From positions 1 through 26,528 of IMG/VR virus record IMGVR_UViG_3300034682_000427: a DNA stretch of 26,528 bases; one strand, given 5' to 3'. The notes under the pieces were generated by a model. It did no database searches, had not been told where the DNA came from, and saw nothing but the letters and a program-made list of their open reading frames with translations. This document shows positions 1 through 7,629 of this stretch, piece after piece. This DNA is from a virus. Positions within the stretch are counted from its first letter, which is position 1, and each line of letters begins with the position of its first letter. The position numbers and the translations under genes were made by a program.

Positions 1-1107
1 TTATGCGACATCGATCCACTCAGCGCCACGACTGTCGCGGTAGAGATCGGTCATCTTGGCCGAACGGTGACCCAGCAGTCGTTGTGCGTCTCGACCCTCT
101 TCCTCATGCAGTCGTGCCGCCAGCGACCGCTGCTCATGGAAGGTTGGCGGGCTGGCGCCCAAGTCGAGGCCAAGCTTCTCAGCCGCCCGGTCACGGGCCG
201 CGGCGAACTCTTTGCTGATTGTGTCGAGCATGACGGTAGTTCCCGCCTTCGCGCGGCTGATTGTCCGGTGGTGATGCACCAGGTGCTTTGACAGCACCCG
301 ATCCCGGCAGCGCCGTATCACCTCACCCAGGCTCAAGTCGATGCATTCCAGTGTGACGCTGGTGCTGATCCTCAGCCTGGCCCCCGTCTTCGATTGGACG
401 ACCTGCAGGAATCCGTCCACCTCATCCTTGAAAACGAATGAAGCGATGTCCTCCCGGCGTTGTCCGGTTATAAGGGCCAGTTCCATAGCCCGCTTGAGCC
501 ACGGCTGGGCGGCCTCTTCGTAGATCGCCTTCCACAGGTCGAGGGTCAGGCGTTGGCGCTTGACCTTTACCCTTGCAGCCTTGGTGGCCTCTACGGGGTT
601 GGTGTCTACCCAGCCCCTCGCCATGGCTTCCATGAACAGGTCGCGCAGCAGCGACCGCATCACCCTGGCCATCTGCGCCTTACCTTCCTTGACGAGCGCC
701 GATAGGTTGTCGGCGATGTCCATGGTGGTCAATGAACGGATGCCGCGATCTCCGAATGCCTTTTCCAGGCGGTTCAGGCGCATGTGCAGGTTGCGCATGC
801 TCGACTCTGAAAGCTCGCGCTCCAGTAGGATCTGCCGGTATTCGACAACCCATTCACTGAATTTGCGATCTGGCACCGTCGGCTCGGGGGCCATGCGCGC
901 CGAAAGGGTGGGCGGGACAACTTGCAGTGCCATGTTGGCGGCGACCGCCTCCGCGATCGCTTTCGCCTTGTCGCTGCCCAGGCCAAACATCCGGCTGCTC
1001 ACGGGATCGCGGTACGTGTAGTAGGTGACCCCGTTTCTCTTGTCGGTCTTTCTGTAGAGGTTGGGCGGTAGATCCTTTGATCCAGGATTACGCGGCCTGG
1101 GCGCCAT
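1..1107 (-). CDS. int: Lambda-type tyrosine integrase
   Basis: Site-specific recombinase expected to integrate and excise the prophage at its att sites. The N-terminus (DLPPNLY, then YRDP and FGLG) closely follows lambda Int's arm-binding domain. The catalytic set is complete: Arg217 (TGQRRED), Lys240 (QSKTG), His324 and Arg327 (HEQRSL), His347 (LLGHRS) and Tyr356 (LYRD), spaced almost as in lambda Int. The length of 368 aa is close to lambda's 356. I chose the ATG at 1107, beginning MAPRPRNPG; an in-frame start lies five codons upstream. The start lies inside the 3' end of the xis gene (20 bp overlap), so the two are probably translated together from the leftward early transcript. The stop codon is the first three bases of the window, so the adjacent attachment site is not visible. 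Confidence 0.97.
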   Translation of the reverse strand: MAPRPRNPGSKDLPPNLYRKTDKRNGVTYYTYRDPVSSRMFGLGSDKAKAIAEAVAANMALQVVPPTLSARMAPEPTVPDRKFSEWVVEYRQILLERELSESSMRNLHMRLNRLEKAFGDRGIRSLTTMDIADNLSALVKEGKAQMARVMRSLLRDLFMEAMARGWVDTNPVEATKAARVKVKRQRLTLDLWKAIYEEAAQPWLKRAMELALITGQRREDIASFVFKDEVDGFLQVVQSKTGARLRISTSVTLECIDLSLGEVIRRCRDRVLSKHLVHHHRTISRAKAGTTVMLDTISKEFAAARDRAAEKLGLDLGASPPTFHEQRSLAARLHEEEGRDAQRLLGHRSAKMTDLYRDSRGAEWIDVA

Positions 1108-1330
1108 ATCGTGCACTCGCAATTCGATTTACAAGGGAGCTGCCCACAGGAACGCGGGGCAGCGGCTCTGGCTCCTGGTAGCAGGCATCGGCCTCAACAT
1201 AGTAGCTGCGGCCGTGCTTTACCGGGGCCGGGGTGATCAGGCCCTCACGGGCCCAACGGCGAAGGGTGTTGCTGCTGGGCGGCGTTCTGAAGTGATCGTG
1301 CGCCCATTCGTCGAGTGTGACTTTGCACAT
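1088..1330 (-). CDS. xis: Lambda Xis-like excisionase
   Basis: Small DNA-bending directionality factor that would push the integrase towards excision. The 80-aa product matches the plan of lambda Xis: VTLDEW at the N-terminus, a winged-helix segment TLRRWAREGLI, a PAPVKHGRSYYV wing, and a C-terminal LVNRI like lambda's LLKRI. The start is set at the ATG at 1330 because GGAG lies 6 nt upstream; an upstream GTG would swallow this ribosome site. It overlaps int in the lambda order. Expression should come from the leftward early promoter near 9223-9251, so it would be made on induction. Confidence 0.9.
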   Translation of the reverse strand: MCKVTLDEWAHDHFRTPPSSNTLRRWAREGLITPAPVKHGRSYYVEADACYQEPEPLPRVPVGSSLVNRIASARYGAQAA

Positions 1331-1367
1331 GATGGTCTCCACGCCGCCGGTGGCGGCAGGTTGGCGG

Positions 1368-1784
1368 TCAGGCCAGGTCAGCCAGGGCGAACACGATCCC
1401 CCGGCAGTATTTCTCTTCGCCCTCTACGACTTCGAAGGTCGCATGCGGGATGTCGGTCTTGTAAGTCCAGCTGTAGCCTTCTTCCTTGCACCACAGAGCC
1501 TCGATCGGCTTGGCCGACTTCTGGCGCAGGGTGTGCTCAGCGAGCTGCTCATCGCCATCCAGGCAATCTCGATCAGGGAGGACGCCGTCTGCATCGACGA
1601 ATGCGGTGCCACCGTCGTAGCAGCTGATCTCCTCGCGCCGGGCGCCGTAAAATTCCATCAGGTCGTCGCTGGCGCCGCAGAGGATGATCAGGCCGGAGCT
1701 CTGCGCTGCGGCGATCAGCGTCCCAGGGATGCGTGTTGGGTATTCGAGGCCGTTCAGCTGGGCGGCCAGTTCTTCGTTCGTCAT
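1368..1784 (-). CDS. Uncharacterised phage early protein, 138 aa
   Basis: I do not recognise a function. The 138-aa acidic soluble product starts MTNEELAAQLNGLEYP and has a central IAAAQSSGLIILCGASDDLMEF segment (here split as IAAAQSSGLI and ILCGASDDLMEF) that reads like a beta strand followed by a helix. No signal peptide or membrane segment is present. The ATG at 1784 has GGAGAG about 8-10 nt upstream; longer in-frame openings upstream lack this. It sits between xis and a group of small coupled genes in the leftward early operon, a position that usually holds accessory host-takeover or anti-defence genes. That role is only inferred from position. Confidence 0.72.
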   Translation of the reverse strand: MTNEELAAQLNGLEYPTRIPGTLIAAAQSSGLIILCGASDDLMEFYGARREEISCYDGGTAFVDADGVLPDRDCLDGDEQLAEHTLRQKSAKPIEALWCKEEGYSWTYKTDIPHATFEVVEGEEKYCRGIVFALADLA

Positions 1785-1840
1785 GGCAATAGCTCTCCAT
1801 GCCCGCGCATGCCGGCGGGCTTGAGTAGTAGGGGGAGGGG

Positions 1841-2032
1841 TTACTCGCTGTATTGCTTGCGGATGCGGCGGGCGATGTCGCGGAGTTCGAAGTCCATCTC
1901 GAACATGTAGTTGTTGTCCCGACGCGAGACGACCGGCGATCTGGTGACGTTCCGACCGCCGAGGATCCAAGCAGCCAGCAGGATCAGTGCAGATTCGAGC
2001 TGGCGCCGGAACCAGCCTTTGCGCGGGATCAT
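1841..2032 (-). CDS. Small basic protein with hydrophobic segment, 63 aa
   Basis: Unknown function. The 63-aa product begins MIPRKGWFRRQLESALILLAA (21 residues, shown here in outline: basic MIPRKGWFRR then hydrophobic ALILLAAWIL). This gives one possible short membrane or amphipathic helix at residues 15-25 preceded by positive charges, then a charged C-terminal half ending RRIRKQYSE. AGGGGG lies 6-7 nt upstream of the ATG at 2032. The start codon overlaps the stop of a 17-codon ORF (ATGA), so translation is probably coupled. Confidence 0.65.
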   Translation of the reverse strand: MIPRKGWFRRQLESALILLAAWILGGRNVTRSPVVSRRDNNYMFEMDFELRDIARRIRKQYSE

Positions 2033-2082
2033 CGCGGCCCCCTGTAGATCAGGTAGGCCATGTACATCAGGGGCAGGATCAT
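2029..2082 (-). CDS. Putative 17-aa hydrophobic mini-protein
   Basis: A tiny ORF reading MILPLMYMAYLIYRGPR. It has a good ribosome site (GGAGG, 9 nt before ATG) inside the 3' end of the upstream gene. Its ATG overlaps that gene's stop (ATGA at 2082-2079), and its own stop overlaps the next gene's ATG (2032-2029). It therefore bridges two genes with perfect translational coupling. It could be a hydrophobic micro-protein or only a coupling element that moves ribosomes onto the 63-aa gene. Only the reading frame, ribosome site and overlaps support it. Confidence 0.45.
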   Translation of the reverse strand: MILPLMYMAYLIYRGPR

Positions 2083-2264
2083 AGAAGGTGTCCTCCTGAT
2101 TCGAGCAGGCCGTCGCGGTCCTGGCGCAGGTTGTCGCGTTCGGTGGCCAGGCGCTGGATCTCGCGGTGCAGGTACTGGGCGATGGTCTCGCCGCCGCGCA
2201 GGTCGCTGGGCTTGACGCCTTTCAGGATGGCCTCGAGCTCGTTCACGCTGAATTGCTCGATCAT
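2079..2264 (-). CDS. Small coiled-coil protein, 61 aa
   Basis: Unknown function. The 61-aa product (MIEQFSVNELEAIL...) has a charged heptad-rich C-terminal half around HREIQRLATERDNLRQDRDG that should form a coiled coil, as in many small phage early proteins. The ATG at 2264 was chosen because AGAGG lies 8 nt upstream and the codon overlaps the stop of the upstream gene (ATGA). An in-frame GTG three codons earlier would consume the ribosome site. It is coupled at both ends, inside the leftward early operon. Confidence 0.65.
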   Translation of the reverse strand: MIEQFSVNELEAILKGVKPSDLRGGETIAQYLHREIQRLATERDNLRQDRDGLLESGGHLL

Positions 2265-2596
2265 GGCTTCCACCTCTTGCCGACGCGGTACACCATCATC
2301 ATGTTGTGGTGGAGTGGCACTTTCAGGACGTGGTCGAAGAACTCGCCCTTTCCAGAGATGAATCCAGTAGGCACCTTGGCTCCTCCGGCGCCGAATTCAC
2401 GCCAGCATTCTTCGCCGCCGTTCTTTTCCCAGTAGGCGCGCTCGCGCTTTGGAATCTCATCGTAGGTTTTTTCGAACACGGAGATATCCGGGATATCGCA
2501 GATCCGGCGCCATGCGGGATTGCGTTTGCACCATTCAGCAGCATGCTGAGAGGCTTGATCGACAGAGTAGAATTCCTTTGTGCTTTGTTCGGTCAT
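2261..2596 (-). CDS. Uncharacterised phage early protein, 111 aa
   Basis: Unknown function. The 111-aa product is rich in aromatic and charged residues (AEWCKRNPAWRRI, ERAYWEKNGGEECWREF, HHNMMMVYRVGKRW) and has no signal peptide or membrane segment. The ATG at 2596 overlaps the stop of the NinX-like gene upstream (ATGA), and a GGA ribosome site lies 9 nt away. Its own stop overlaps the next ATG. Two cysteines occur, but no metal-binding pattern is clear. Confidence 0.65.
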   Translation of the reverse strand: MTEQSTKEFYSVDQASQHAAEWCKRNPAWRRICDIPDISVFEKTYDEIPKRERAYWEKNGGEECWREFGAGGAKVPTGFISGKGEFFDHVLKVPLHHNMMMVYRVGKRWKP

Positions 2597-3003
2597 GGCA
2601 TCAGTTCCTTTGGCACCTGGACGGTATCGCCGAGCTTGGCGGCGACGTAGGCGCGGGTTGCTGCAATCAAACGGTTTTCACCGCTGCCGAATCCCGCGCG
2701 GGCATCGCCGTCACCGAGATCGATCCAAACCTCTGCGCCGCGGCCTCCGCCAAGCACTTTGGGAACTCGACGCTCTTCCGGGTCGATGCGCTCAATCAGT
2801 GGCCCGCCCAGCGCCCAGTCTTCCCACGGGTTGTAGCGCTTGGTGTGCTCGATGGCCTTGCCCTGGTACCGCGCGAATACTCGCCATGGATTGCCGTACT
2901 GCGGCGGGGCTAGGAGCACGTCCAGGCCCTCCGCCTTGCCGACCGCCCACCCCAGCGCCTCGCCGGCTAAGTCTGCCGTCTTCACTTCGATCAGGTCGGT
3001 CAT
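2593..3003 (-). CDS. NinX/DUF2591-like phage protein
   Basis: The 136-aa product starts MTDLIEVKTADLAGEALGWA and continues with a YNPWEDWALGGPLIER motif and a C-terminal segment about sampling rows of A/G residues (AATRAYVAAKLG). This layout (short LxG..LDWAV-like start, then W-D/GGPLIE) is that of the DUF2591 family, which includes P22 NinX. The biochemical function of that family is unknown. The gene is coupled by ATGA overlaps to both neighbours. In P22 the homologue sits in the right operon; here it is in the left early operon, as in many Pseudomonas prophages. Confidence 0.7.
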   Translation of the reverse strand: MTDLIEVKTADLAGEALGWAVGKAEGLDVLLAPPQYGNPWRVFARYQGKAIEHTKRYNPWEDWALGGPLIERIDPEERRVPKVLGGGRGAEVWIDLGDGDARAGFGSGENRLIAATRAYVAAKLGDTVQVPKELMP

Positions 3004-3248
3004 GGTTTCACCACCTGCAGCTTGCTTCGGGCAACGTCAGTAACAGCGTCGCGGATCGCATCGTTGATGATGCGAGCGTTGGCAGCGCCTAACTGTGCAT
3101 ACATGGCACCGTTTGCCCCGGCCATGAACCCGGCCCAGAGCTGGCCTTTTTCAATTGGCCCGTCGAAACCGTTAGCTGCTGCAACATCGTCGAAGGTTGG
3201 CCGAAGCATAATCCACATGTCGCGGCCCAGTGCTGATGCGTCTTTCAC
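3000..3248 (-). CDS. Uncharacterised phage early protein, 82 aa
   Basis: Unknown function. The 82-aa helical product has alanine-rich stretches (ANGAMYAQLGAANARIINDAI). Translation should start at a GTG (3248), preceded by GAGAGG at 8 nt. This GTG overlaps the stop of the upstream signal-peptide gene (GTGA). The stop overlaps the ATG of the NinX-like gene. No metal site or membrane segment is visible. Confidence 0.62.
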   Translation of the reverse strand: MKDASALGRDMWIMLRPTFDDVAAANGFDGPIEKGQLWAGFMAGANGAMYAQLGAANARIINDAIRDAVTDVARSKLQVVKP

Positions 3249-3508
3249 AGCTGATACCTCTCATCAATCCAGCGCCCAGGCGCCAGAGCGGGTGTAGGTT
3301 CGGGTTGGGTTTCGTGCGGGGAGAGCTGGTGCTCGTTGCCGGCCTGCAGCTGGCTGTCGGGGATGCAGCTGATGCCGACCCCATTGAGCAGGTAGCAGGT
3401 GACGCCGCGCTCGCTGTCGTGCTGCACGTCGATGACGTTCTCTTGTGGCTGAGGTGCTGCGCTGGCGCCGGTGGCCAGCAGCAGGAGGCAGAGGGCGAGG
3501 CGGGTCAT
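3245..3508 (-). CDS. Small exported protein with signal peptide, 87 aa
   Basis: The product begins MTRLALCLLLLATGASAAPQ, a textbook Sec signal peptide: short basic start, leucine-rich core, ASA-A cleavage site near residue 18. The mature part is about 69 aa with two cysteines (VTCYLLNGVGISCIPD), which could form a disulfide in the periplasm, and a proline-rich C-terminus. The ATG at 3508 overlaps the stop of the ASCH-like gene. A periplasmic product from an early operon is unusual and suggests action on the envelope or on superinfecting phage. That is inference; no homologue is recalled with certainty. Confidence 0.68.
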   Translation of the reverse strand: MTRLALCLLLLATGASAAPQPQENVIDVQHDSERGVTCYLLNGVGISCIPDSQLQAGNEHQLSPHETQPEPTPALAPGRWIDERYQL

Positions 3509-4119
3509 GGCGTCACCCGCTTGAACTCGACGACCCAGACCCACGGGTTGCCGATCCATGATTCGTCGCCGTTTATGCTGCTCCAGAGGCACTCGAACAA
3601 CTGGGCTGCAGTCAGCGTCTCGTCGGCGTCTGGCGCGTGGCGGAGAAAGCCAACGCCTTCCGCCTCGGCCTGCTCCTCGCTGATGTCCTGCAGGAGCTCC
3701 ACGCGCACGTCGGTGACCTCCAACAGGATGCGGCTATCGCGCCGGCGCATGTGAATGCTCGGTTTCCACGGACCGCCGTAGTCGGTCCGGTTATCGCACT
3801 CGCGATAGACCACCCAGCTTTCGCCAGGGGCCTGCGCCACATTGATCTGCGCCCATGCTTCTCGCACCCATAGACGGTCACCTGGCTGGCCATACGGGCA
3901 GGCAATTGGATGCTCGGTGCCTTTTGCATCCATGCAGCTCTCGTCAAAAGTGTGCATGGGGCGCCAAGACTCGTCTTCCTGCTGGTGAAGCTCGAAGCTG
4001 CTATCAGCGCTCCGCATGCTGGGCTTGATCTCGCGCCGCGTGACAGTCTTCTGGCCGTTTAGGATGGCGCGGACCATATGCCCGCTGAACAGGATCGGGC
4101 GTTCCTTTGCTTGAGACAT
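3505..4119 (-). CDS. ASCH-domain-like phage protein
   Basis: The 204-aa product carries PILFSGHMVRAILNGQKTVTRR near its start, followed by CPYGQPGDRLWVREAW at about residues 74-90 and LLEVTDVRVELLQDI further on. I recognise this as a common phage family related to ASCH domains (PUA-like fold), where the TRR and GD.LWVRE segments form the nucleic-acid or nucleotide binding pocket. The substrate of the phage members is not established; RNA or modified-nucleoside binding is the usual suggestion. AAGG lies about 7 nt before the ATG at 4119. It is the first of a tightly coupled run of genes down to 1841. Confidence 0.72.
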   Translation of the reverse strand: MSQAKERPILFSGHMVRAILNGQKTVTRREIKPSMRSADSSFELHQQEDESWRPMHTFDESCMDAKGTEHPIACPYGQPGDRLWVREAWAQINVAQAPGESWVVYRECDNRTDYGGPWKPSIHMRRRDSRILLEVTDVRVELLQDISEEQAEAEGVGFLRHAPDADETLTAAQLFECLWSSINGDESWIGNPWVWVVEFKRVTP

Positions 4120-4200
4120 AGCTTCGCCTTGGCCGCCATATCGCGGCAGTGAATAGAGGGGAGAGGGGTTACAGCTGGGTGGAGTACAAAGGTACTCTTG
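4120..4200. other. Short non-coding gap in the left operon
   Basis: An 81-bp gap between the 85-aa gene and the ASCH-like gene. I see no convincing ORF, terminator or promoter in it. Confidence 0.4.
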
Positions 4201-4458
4201 TCAGGATGTGGCGATGGCTGCGCGTTCTGGAGCCTCGATGTTCAGGATCTGGAATAGCTCAGGTCCAAACTCGCCAAGCACGCCTTTGGCGATCAGGTGG
4301 TTCCGCAGTCGATCCAGCAGCGCATCCCGCTCAGCCAGCTTCTCGCCGGCCTCATGCAAATCGTTGTGCAACTGGGTGAAAGCGGTTTCGACTTTGCTGG
4401 AAGCATCGCCGGTACCGGCGTGCTCTGCCCATTCGCGCTCGGAAACCATCGCGGCCAT
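4201..4458 (-). CDS. Small helical protein, 85 aa
   Basis: Unknown function. The 85-aa acidic product is predicted helical, with a central coiled-coil stretch (LHNDLHEAGEKLAERDALLD) and an LRNHLIAKGVLGE motif. This resembles small phage proteins that carry a heptad region ahead of a short domain. The start is ambiguous: GAGG is only 2 nt from the ATG at 4458 and 11 nt from an ATG at 4449, so the true N-terminus may be three codons shorter. It follows the 105-aa gene by 9 nt. Confidence 0.6.
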   Translation of the reverse strand: MAAMVSEREWAEHAGTGDASSKVETAFTQLHNDLHEAGEKLAERDALLDRLRNHLIAKGVLGEFGPELFQILNIEAPERAAIATS

Positions 4459-4467
4459 GGCCTCGCA

Positions 4468-4785
4468 CTAGGTTAGTTCGGCGATCGCCGCCATTGTTTC
4501 ACTCTCGGCTAGCTCGACAGCGGCGCGATCGGTCATCGGCCCGAGGCCAACGATAGGCAGCCCAGTAGCCGCCGCATCCCGCTCTGCCTCTTCTTTGATC
4601 CACCAGATGGCAGTACCAACTATCCAGGCTATTGGCTCTGGGTGGGGCAGGGCTGGTTTGGCCAGCAAGTCGTGAATCTCCCACTTCGCGGCACTGTCAC
4701 TCGGCAGATGCGCCAGGGTGAGATCGACCAAGTCGCGCGGCACGCTGACCATCTCTGTGTTGCTGGATCGGTTTTCTGTGGGCAT
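4468..4785 (-). CDS. Uncharacterised phage early protein, 105 aa
   Basis: Unknown function. The 105-aa product has an N-terminal MVSVPRDLVDLTLAHLPSDS segment, which is a pattern seen in small phage proteins where a helix of the form VPRDLL precedes a disordered linker. A hydrophobic IAWIVGTAIWWI stretch at about residues 52-63 is too short to be a confident membrane helix. GGAG lies 7 nt before the ATG at 4785. Confidence 0.62.
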   Translation of the reverse strand: MPTENRSSNTEMVSVPRDLVDLTLAHLPSDSAAKWEIHDLLAKPALPHPEPIAWIVGTAIWWIKEEAERDAAATGLPIVGLGPMTDRAAVELAESETMAAIAELT

Positions 4786-4799
4786 GGGGATACTCCGTA

Positions 4800-5180
4800 T
4801 CAGGCGGCTTTCGATTCAGGCTGCCAGTCGGACCAACCGATCCTTGGCATCTTGGTCTTAGGGTTCATGATGGGATTGCCCTTCGCGTCAGTCATAGCGC
4901 AACGGGCCCGGATGCGCAGGTCTCGGCATTCCCCGGAACGCTTGGCCAGGTCGATGAACTGTTGGGCGTACTGGGGGGCGTCGAACATGTTGCTGAGCTG
5001 CTTCACCTTCTCGCCGCTCATGAGCTTGTCGACGTACTTGGCGACCGCTTCCTCCCACTGCGCGGGTGTCAGCTGAATAGAAGGCCCGCCCGGCTTACCA
5101 GGCTTGCTAGTTTTGACGCGCTTCTTGGTCTCGACCAGCGCTACATCACGGGTCATGCCGAACACTGCAAAAGTGCTCAT
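4800..5180 (-). CDS. Uncharacterised phage early protein, 126 aa
   Basis: Unknown function. The 126-aa basic product has a lysine-rich N-terminal region (TKKRVKTSKPGKPGG), then a helical section with LTPAQWEEAVAKYV, and a C-terminal part with CRDLRIRARC and a tryptophan-rich tail (IGWSDWQPE). The basic N-terminus would suit nucleic-acid binding. GGAG lies 6 nt before the ATG at 5180. It belongs to the leftward operon. Confidence 0.65.
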   Translation of the reverse strand: MSTFAVFGMTRDVALVETKKRVKTSKPGKPGGPSIQLTPAQWEEAVAKYVDKLMSGEKVKQLSNMFDAPQYAQQFIDLAKRSGECRDLRIRARCAMTDAKGNPIMNPKTKMPRIGWSDWQPESKAA

Positions 5181-5239
5181 GGTGATCTCCAGGCAGGCGC
5201 CGCCCTCGCCGGGGAGGCGTTCATCGTTTGAGAGGGGAA

Positions 5240-5258
5240 GGCGCTGGCGGGCAGCGCC
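5240..5258 (-). repeat. Inverted repeat (7-bp stem, 5-nt loop)
   Basis: GGCGCTG and CAGCGCC are separated by GCGGG, giving a perfect 7-bp stem with a pentaloop in the 84-bp gap between two left-operon genes. No T run follows on either strand, so it is not a standard terminator. It could be an RNA processing or antitermination structure, or chance. Confidence 0.4.
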
Positions 5259-5264
5259 GGAGGG

Positions 5265-5648
5265 TCAGGCCCGGCGAACCTTGAAGCCGAACATGCACTC
5301 GATGTCGTGGTACTCGCAGCGTTCATAGGCCTTGTACTTGGCCTGCGACGGCGTGCTGGCAAACACATCGACGATGGTGCGGTTGGCGATGCCCCACCAA
5401 TCCCAGCCGGCGACCAGAACCTGGTAGCGCTTCAGCGGCAGCTTTTCGGCCATCTCGCCGTACTGCATTTCCCATGTGGGGTGGTAGTTGCGGATGCGTT
5501 TCTTCGGGTCGCTGTCGAGGATGACGCCGATGTAGTGACCACGGTCGGCCATAATCACGCCTGGCTCGCCGTTGGCGATCACCCGCCGCCCGATCTCGGC
5601 TGGCACGTCGTAGTGGCGGCGAACTTGGTCGCAGTTGTAGTTGCTCAT
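5265..5648 (-). CDS. Uncharacterised phage early protein, 127 aa
   Basis: Unknown function. The 127-aa product starts MSNYNCDQVRRHYDVPAEIG and then shows a beta-rich stretch (RRVIANGEPGVIMADRGHYI followed by GVILDSD) that reads like a small SH3-like barrel. The second half is helical and aromatic-rich and ends ECMFGFKVRRA. AGGGAG is 6 nt before the ATG at 5648. It lies 14 bp downstream of the NdpA-like gene on the same strand. Confidence 0.68.
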   Translation of the reverse strand: MSNYNCDQVRRHYDVPAEIGRRVIANGEPGVIMADRGHYIGVILDSDPKKRIRNYHPTWEMQYGEMAEKLPLKRYQVLVAGWDWWGIANRTIVDVFASTPSQAKYKAYERCEYHDIECMFGFKVRRA

Positions 5649-5662
5649 GGAGGGCTCCCTGA

Positions 5663-6673
5663 TCAGGCCTGCGCTGATCGCTTGAGCTGGTCGACCAGCT
5701 GCGTCGGCAGGTTCTTGATGGTCAGGCTGGCGCTGGCCTGGTCAAACTCGACTCGCTCACCAAGTAGGTGCGCCTCGAAGCTGATTGACATGCCTTCGGC
5801 GCGGCCGGTGTAGCGGCGATATTGGTTGAGGGTGCGCTTGTCGGCGGCGAAGGCCTCGGAGATTCCGTAGTCTCCGGCCCTGATGAAGTCGGCGAAGGTC
5901 TTCGGCCTGTCCTCGTTCAACACTTCGGAAAGTTCGTCCAGGCTGATCGGCTCGCCGAGCTTGCCCTGTGCTTGTGCATAGGCCACCAGGTTCTGGCTCT
6001 TCTCGCTGGCGGTGTCGCTCGGCAGATCTTCAGCGCTCACGAAGTCGGAGAAGGCCTTGAGCAGCGTTCGGGTTTCGCCTGGGCTGTCGATCCCTTCCTG
6101 GCAGCCGATGAAGTCTTGGAAGTAGTGCGAAAGCCGCTTTCCGCTCTTACTCTTGATGAACGAGATGTACTGGCGCGAGGCCGGGTTATTCTTCCACTCG
6201 CTCAGGTTGATCCTGGCTGCGAAGTGCAGGGCGCTGGTGTCCAGATGGCGCGACACCGACACGGTGAGGTCGTCGGCTACCGAGATGGTCTCGGCCTGCT
6301 TCAAAACGGCGATGGTCAGGTAGTCGGTCATTCCCTGTTGGTAGAGGGCGAACAGGACGTGGCCACCTACTGACAGGTTGGATTCCTCCATGAGGCGGGC
6401 GAGGTGCTCCACCGCGGCGCGGGTGAAGTCGATGAACTGCATGTCGCCGCTGACGACTTTGGCCAGCCACCCGCTGAGCGGATAGGCACCGGACTCGCCG
6501 TGGAAGAAACCCCAGGCCTTGCCGGTCTTGGCGTTGTAGCCGTCGTTGACATCGTGCACCAGGTTCTCGATGGCGCCGCTCTCTGGCAGGCTGGCGTTGG
6601 CCATGTGCAGGGCCGCTGGGCTGCCGTCCGGCTTCTTATCGATGAAGTGCATCACTGCGTGGCGAATGGGCAT
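5663..6673 (-). CDS. NdpA/YejK-family nucleoid-associated protein
   Basis: The 336-aa product aligns by eye along its whole length with E. coli YejK/NdpA (37-kDa nucleoid-associated protein, about 335 aa). Shared landmarks are the [12 protein letters not shown] start region, [22 protein letters not shown] followed by [28 protein letters not shown], and the C-terminal signature [14 protein letters not shown] with [10 protein letters not shown]. The family binds the bacterial nucleoid; its molecular task is poorly known. The ATG at 6673 is preceded by GGAGG at 7 nt; a longer in-frame opening has no such site. Placed in a phage early operon it could remodel host DNA or bind phage DNA, which is inference. 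Confidence 0.9.
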   Translation of the reverse strand: MPIRHAVMHFIDKKPDGSPAALHMANASLPESGAIENLVHDVNDGYNAKTGKAWGFFHGESGAYPLSGWLAKVVSGDMQFIDFTRAAVEHLARLMEESNLSVGGHVLFALYQQGMTDYLTIAVLKQAETISVADDLTVSVSRHLDTSALHFAARINLSEWKNNPASRQYISFIKSKSGKRLSHYFQDFIGCQEGIDSPGETRTLLKAFSDFVSAEDLPSDTASEKSQNLVAYAQAQGKLGEPISLDELSEVLNEDRPKTFADFIRAGDYGISEAFAADKRTLNQYRRYTGRAEGMSISFEAHLLGERVEFDQASASLTIKNLPTQLVDQLKRSAQA

Positions 6674-6750
6674 GGGTGTTCCTCCGTTGCCGGTTGGCGG
6701 CATGGTGGCGATTGGGCTGGTGTTTGTGTTCCGCCTGTCACGGCGGGATG

Positions 6751-6999
6751 TCACGCTATGCGAATCAGCTTTTCGAGTTGCTTTTCGGTGAGGCGGTCGG
6801 CCCCGTGGATTAGGCGGGAAATCAGGTCTTGCTCTTCCTCTATCTCTGCCCGAAGCATCACGCGTTTAAGCGCGTTGTCCGTGTTGTGATAGAGATCCGT
6901 GACTATGCGACGTGACAGCAAACGGGCTTCGCGTTCCTCGGCCGTCATCTTGTCCCGCTCGCGCTGTTCTTTCTTTCGCTGGGCTGGCGTCTTCGCCAT
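6751..6999 (-). CDS. Small basic coiled-coil protein, 82 aa
   Basis: Unknown function. The 82-aa product starts [18 protein letters not shown], very basic, followed by charged helices ([37 protein letters not shown]). The pattern of a lysine/arginine-rich start and long amphipathic helices resembles small phage DNA- or RNA-binding proteins. GGGAGG is 8 nt before the ATG at 6999. An N-like antiterminator is conceivable because of the arginine-rich N-terminus, but N is normally the first gene after PL and this one is not. Confidence 0.65.
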   Translation of the reverse strand: MAKTPAQRKKEQRERDKMTAEEREARLLSRRIVTDLYHNTDNALKRVMLRAEIEEEQDLISRLIHGADRLTEKQLEKLIRIA

Positions 7000-7080
7000 G
7001 GCCGGTACCTCCCAAGCCGCTGGGCGGCAGGTTGATGTGTTGCTGGCGCCGGCCGTGCCGGACACGCGCGGTGATGCGTT

Positions 7081-7629
7081 TCATGCTTGTCTTGTTGCTC
7101 GCTTTTCGGCGGTGGTTGGGAAGCTGATGTCGAAGTCCCGGAGAAGACGGCTGAGTTGCTTAAAGGAAATCTGCAGCTCGCGAACAACGTCAGCCCGGGT
7201 CATCCCGACGTTGCGATATGCAACGATCTGTTCAGCCTTGGCCCTGTCTTCTGCGGGATCGCTGAGCTTTTTGCCCTGGTTGCCCTTGCCCCAGTTCGGG
7301 TCGGGCTGAAACTTGAACTTGCCGGCTGCAGCAGCGCGGACTAGTGCTGATTGCGAAAGCCCTGTATGAGCCATTGCTTGGGAGTAGGTCATGGTCTGGG
7401 CCAAGGCCCGAAGCGCTGCAAGGTGCTCGAGCCGCTTGGCGACTCGCTTACTCACCGGCGGCTCCGCTGGAGCTCGTACTGGTTTCAGTTCACGGCGCGG
7501 CCGGTGTGGCACGTACTGGCTGCCTGGCAAGGTCTGCACGCTTCCACCTTCCAGGAAGAAGCTATCGATGCTCGCATTGAGCTGGGCCAGCACCGCTTCG
7601 CGATGGTCGGGGATTAGCGTGCCATTCAC
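7081..7629 (-). CDS. Putative two-HTH phage regulatory protein, 182 aa
   Basis: No family name recognised. The 182-aa product contains two helix-turn-helix-like segments: TYSQAMAHTGLSQSALVRAA in the middle and MTRADVVRELQISFKQLSRL near the C-terminus, separated by a basic loop (PNWGKGNQGKK). This suggests a DNA-binding regulator. Translation likely starts at the GTG at 7629, which overlaps the upstream stop (GTGA) and has GGGGTGG about 7 nt away; the long in-frame extension further upstream overlaps the 89-aa gene and has no supporting site. Confidence 0.62.
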   Translation of the reverse strand: MNGTLIPDHREAVLAQLNASIDSFFLEGGSVQTLPGSQYVPHRPRRELKPVRAPAEPPVSKRVAKRLEHLAALRALAQTMTYSQAMAHTGLSQSALVRAAAAGKFKFQPDPNWGKGNQGKKLSDPAEDRAKAEQIVAYRNVGMTRADVVRELQISFKQLSRLLRDFDISFPTTAEKRATRQA

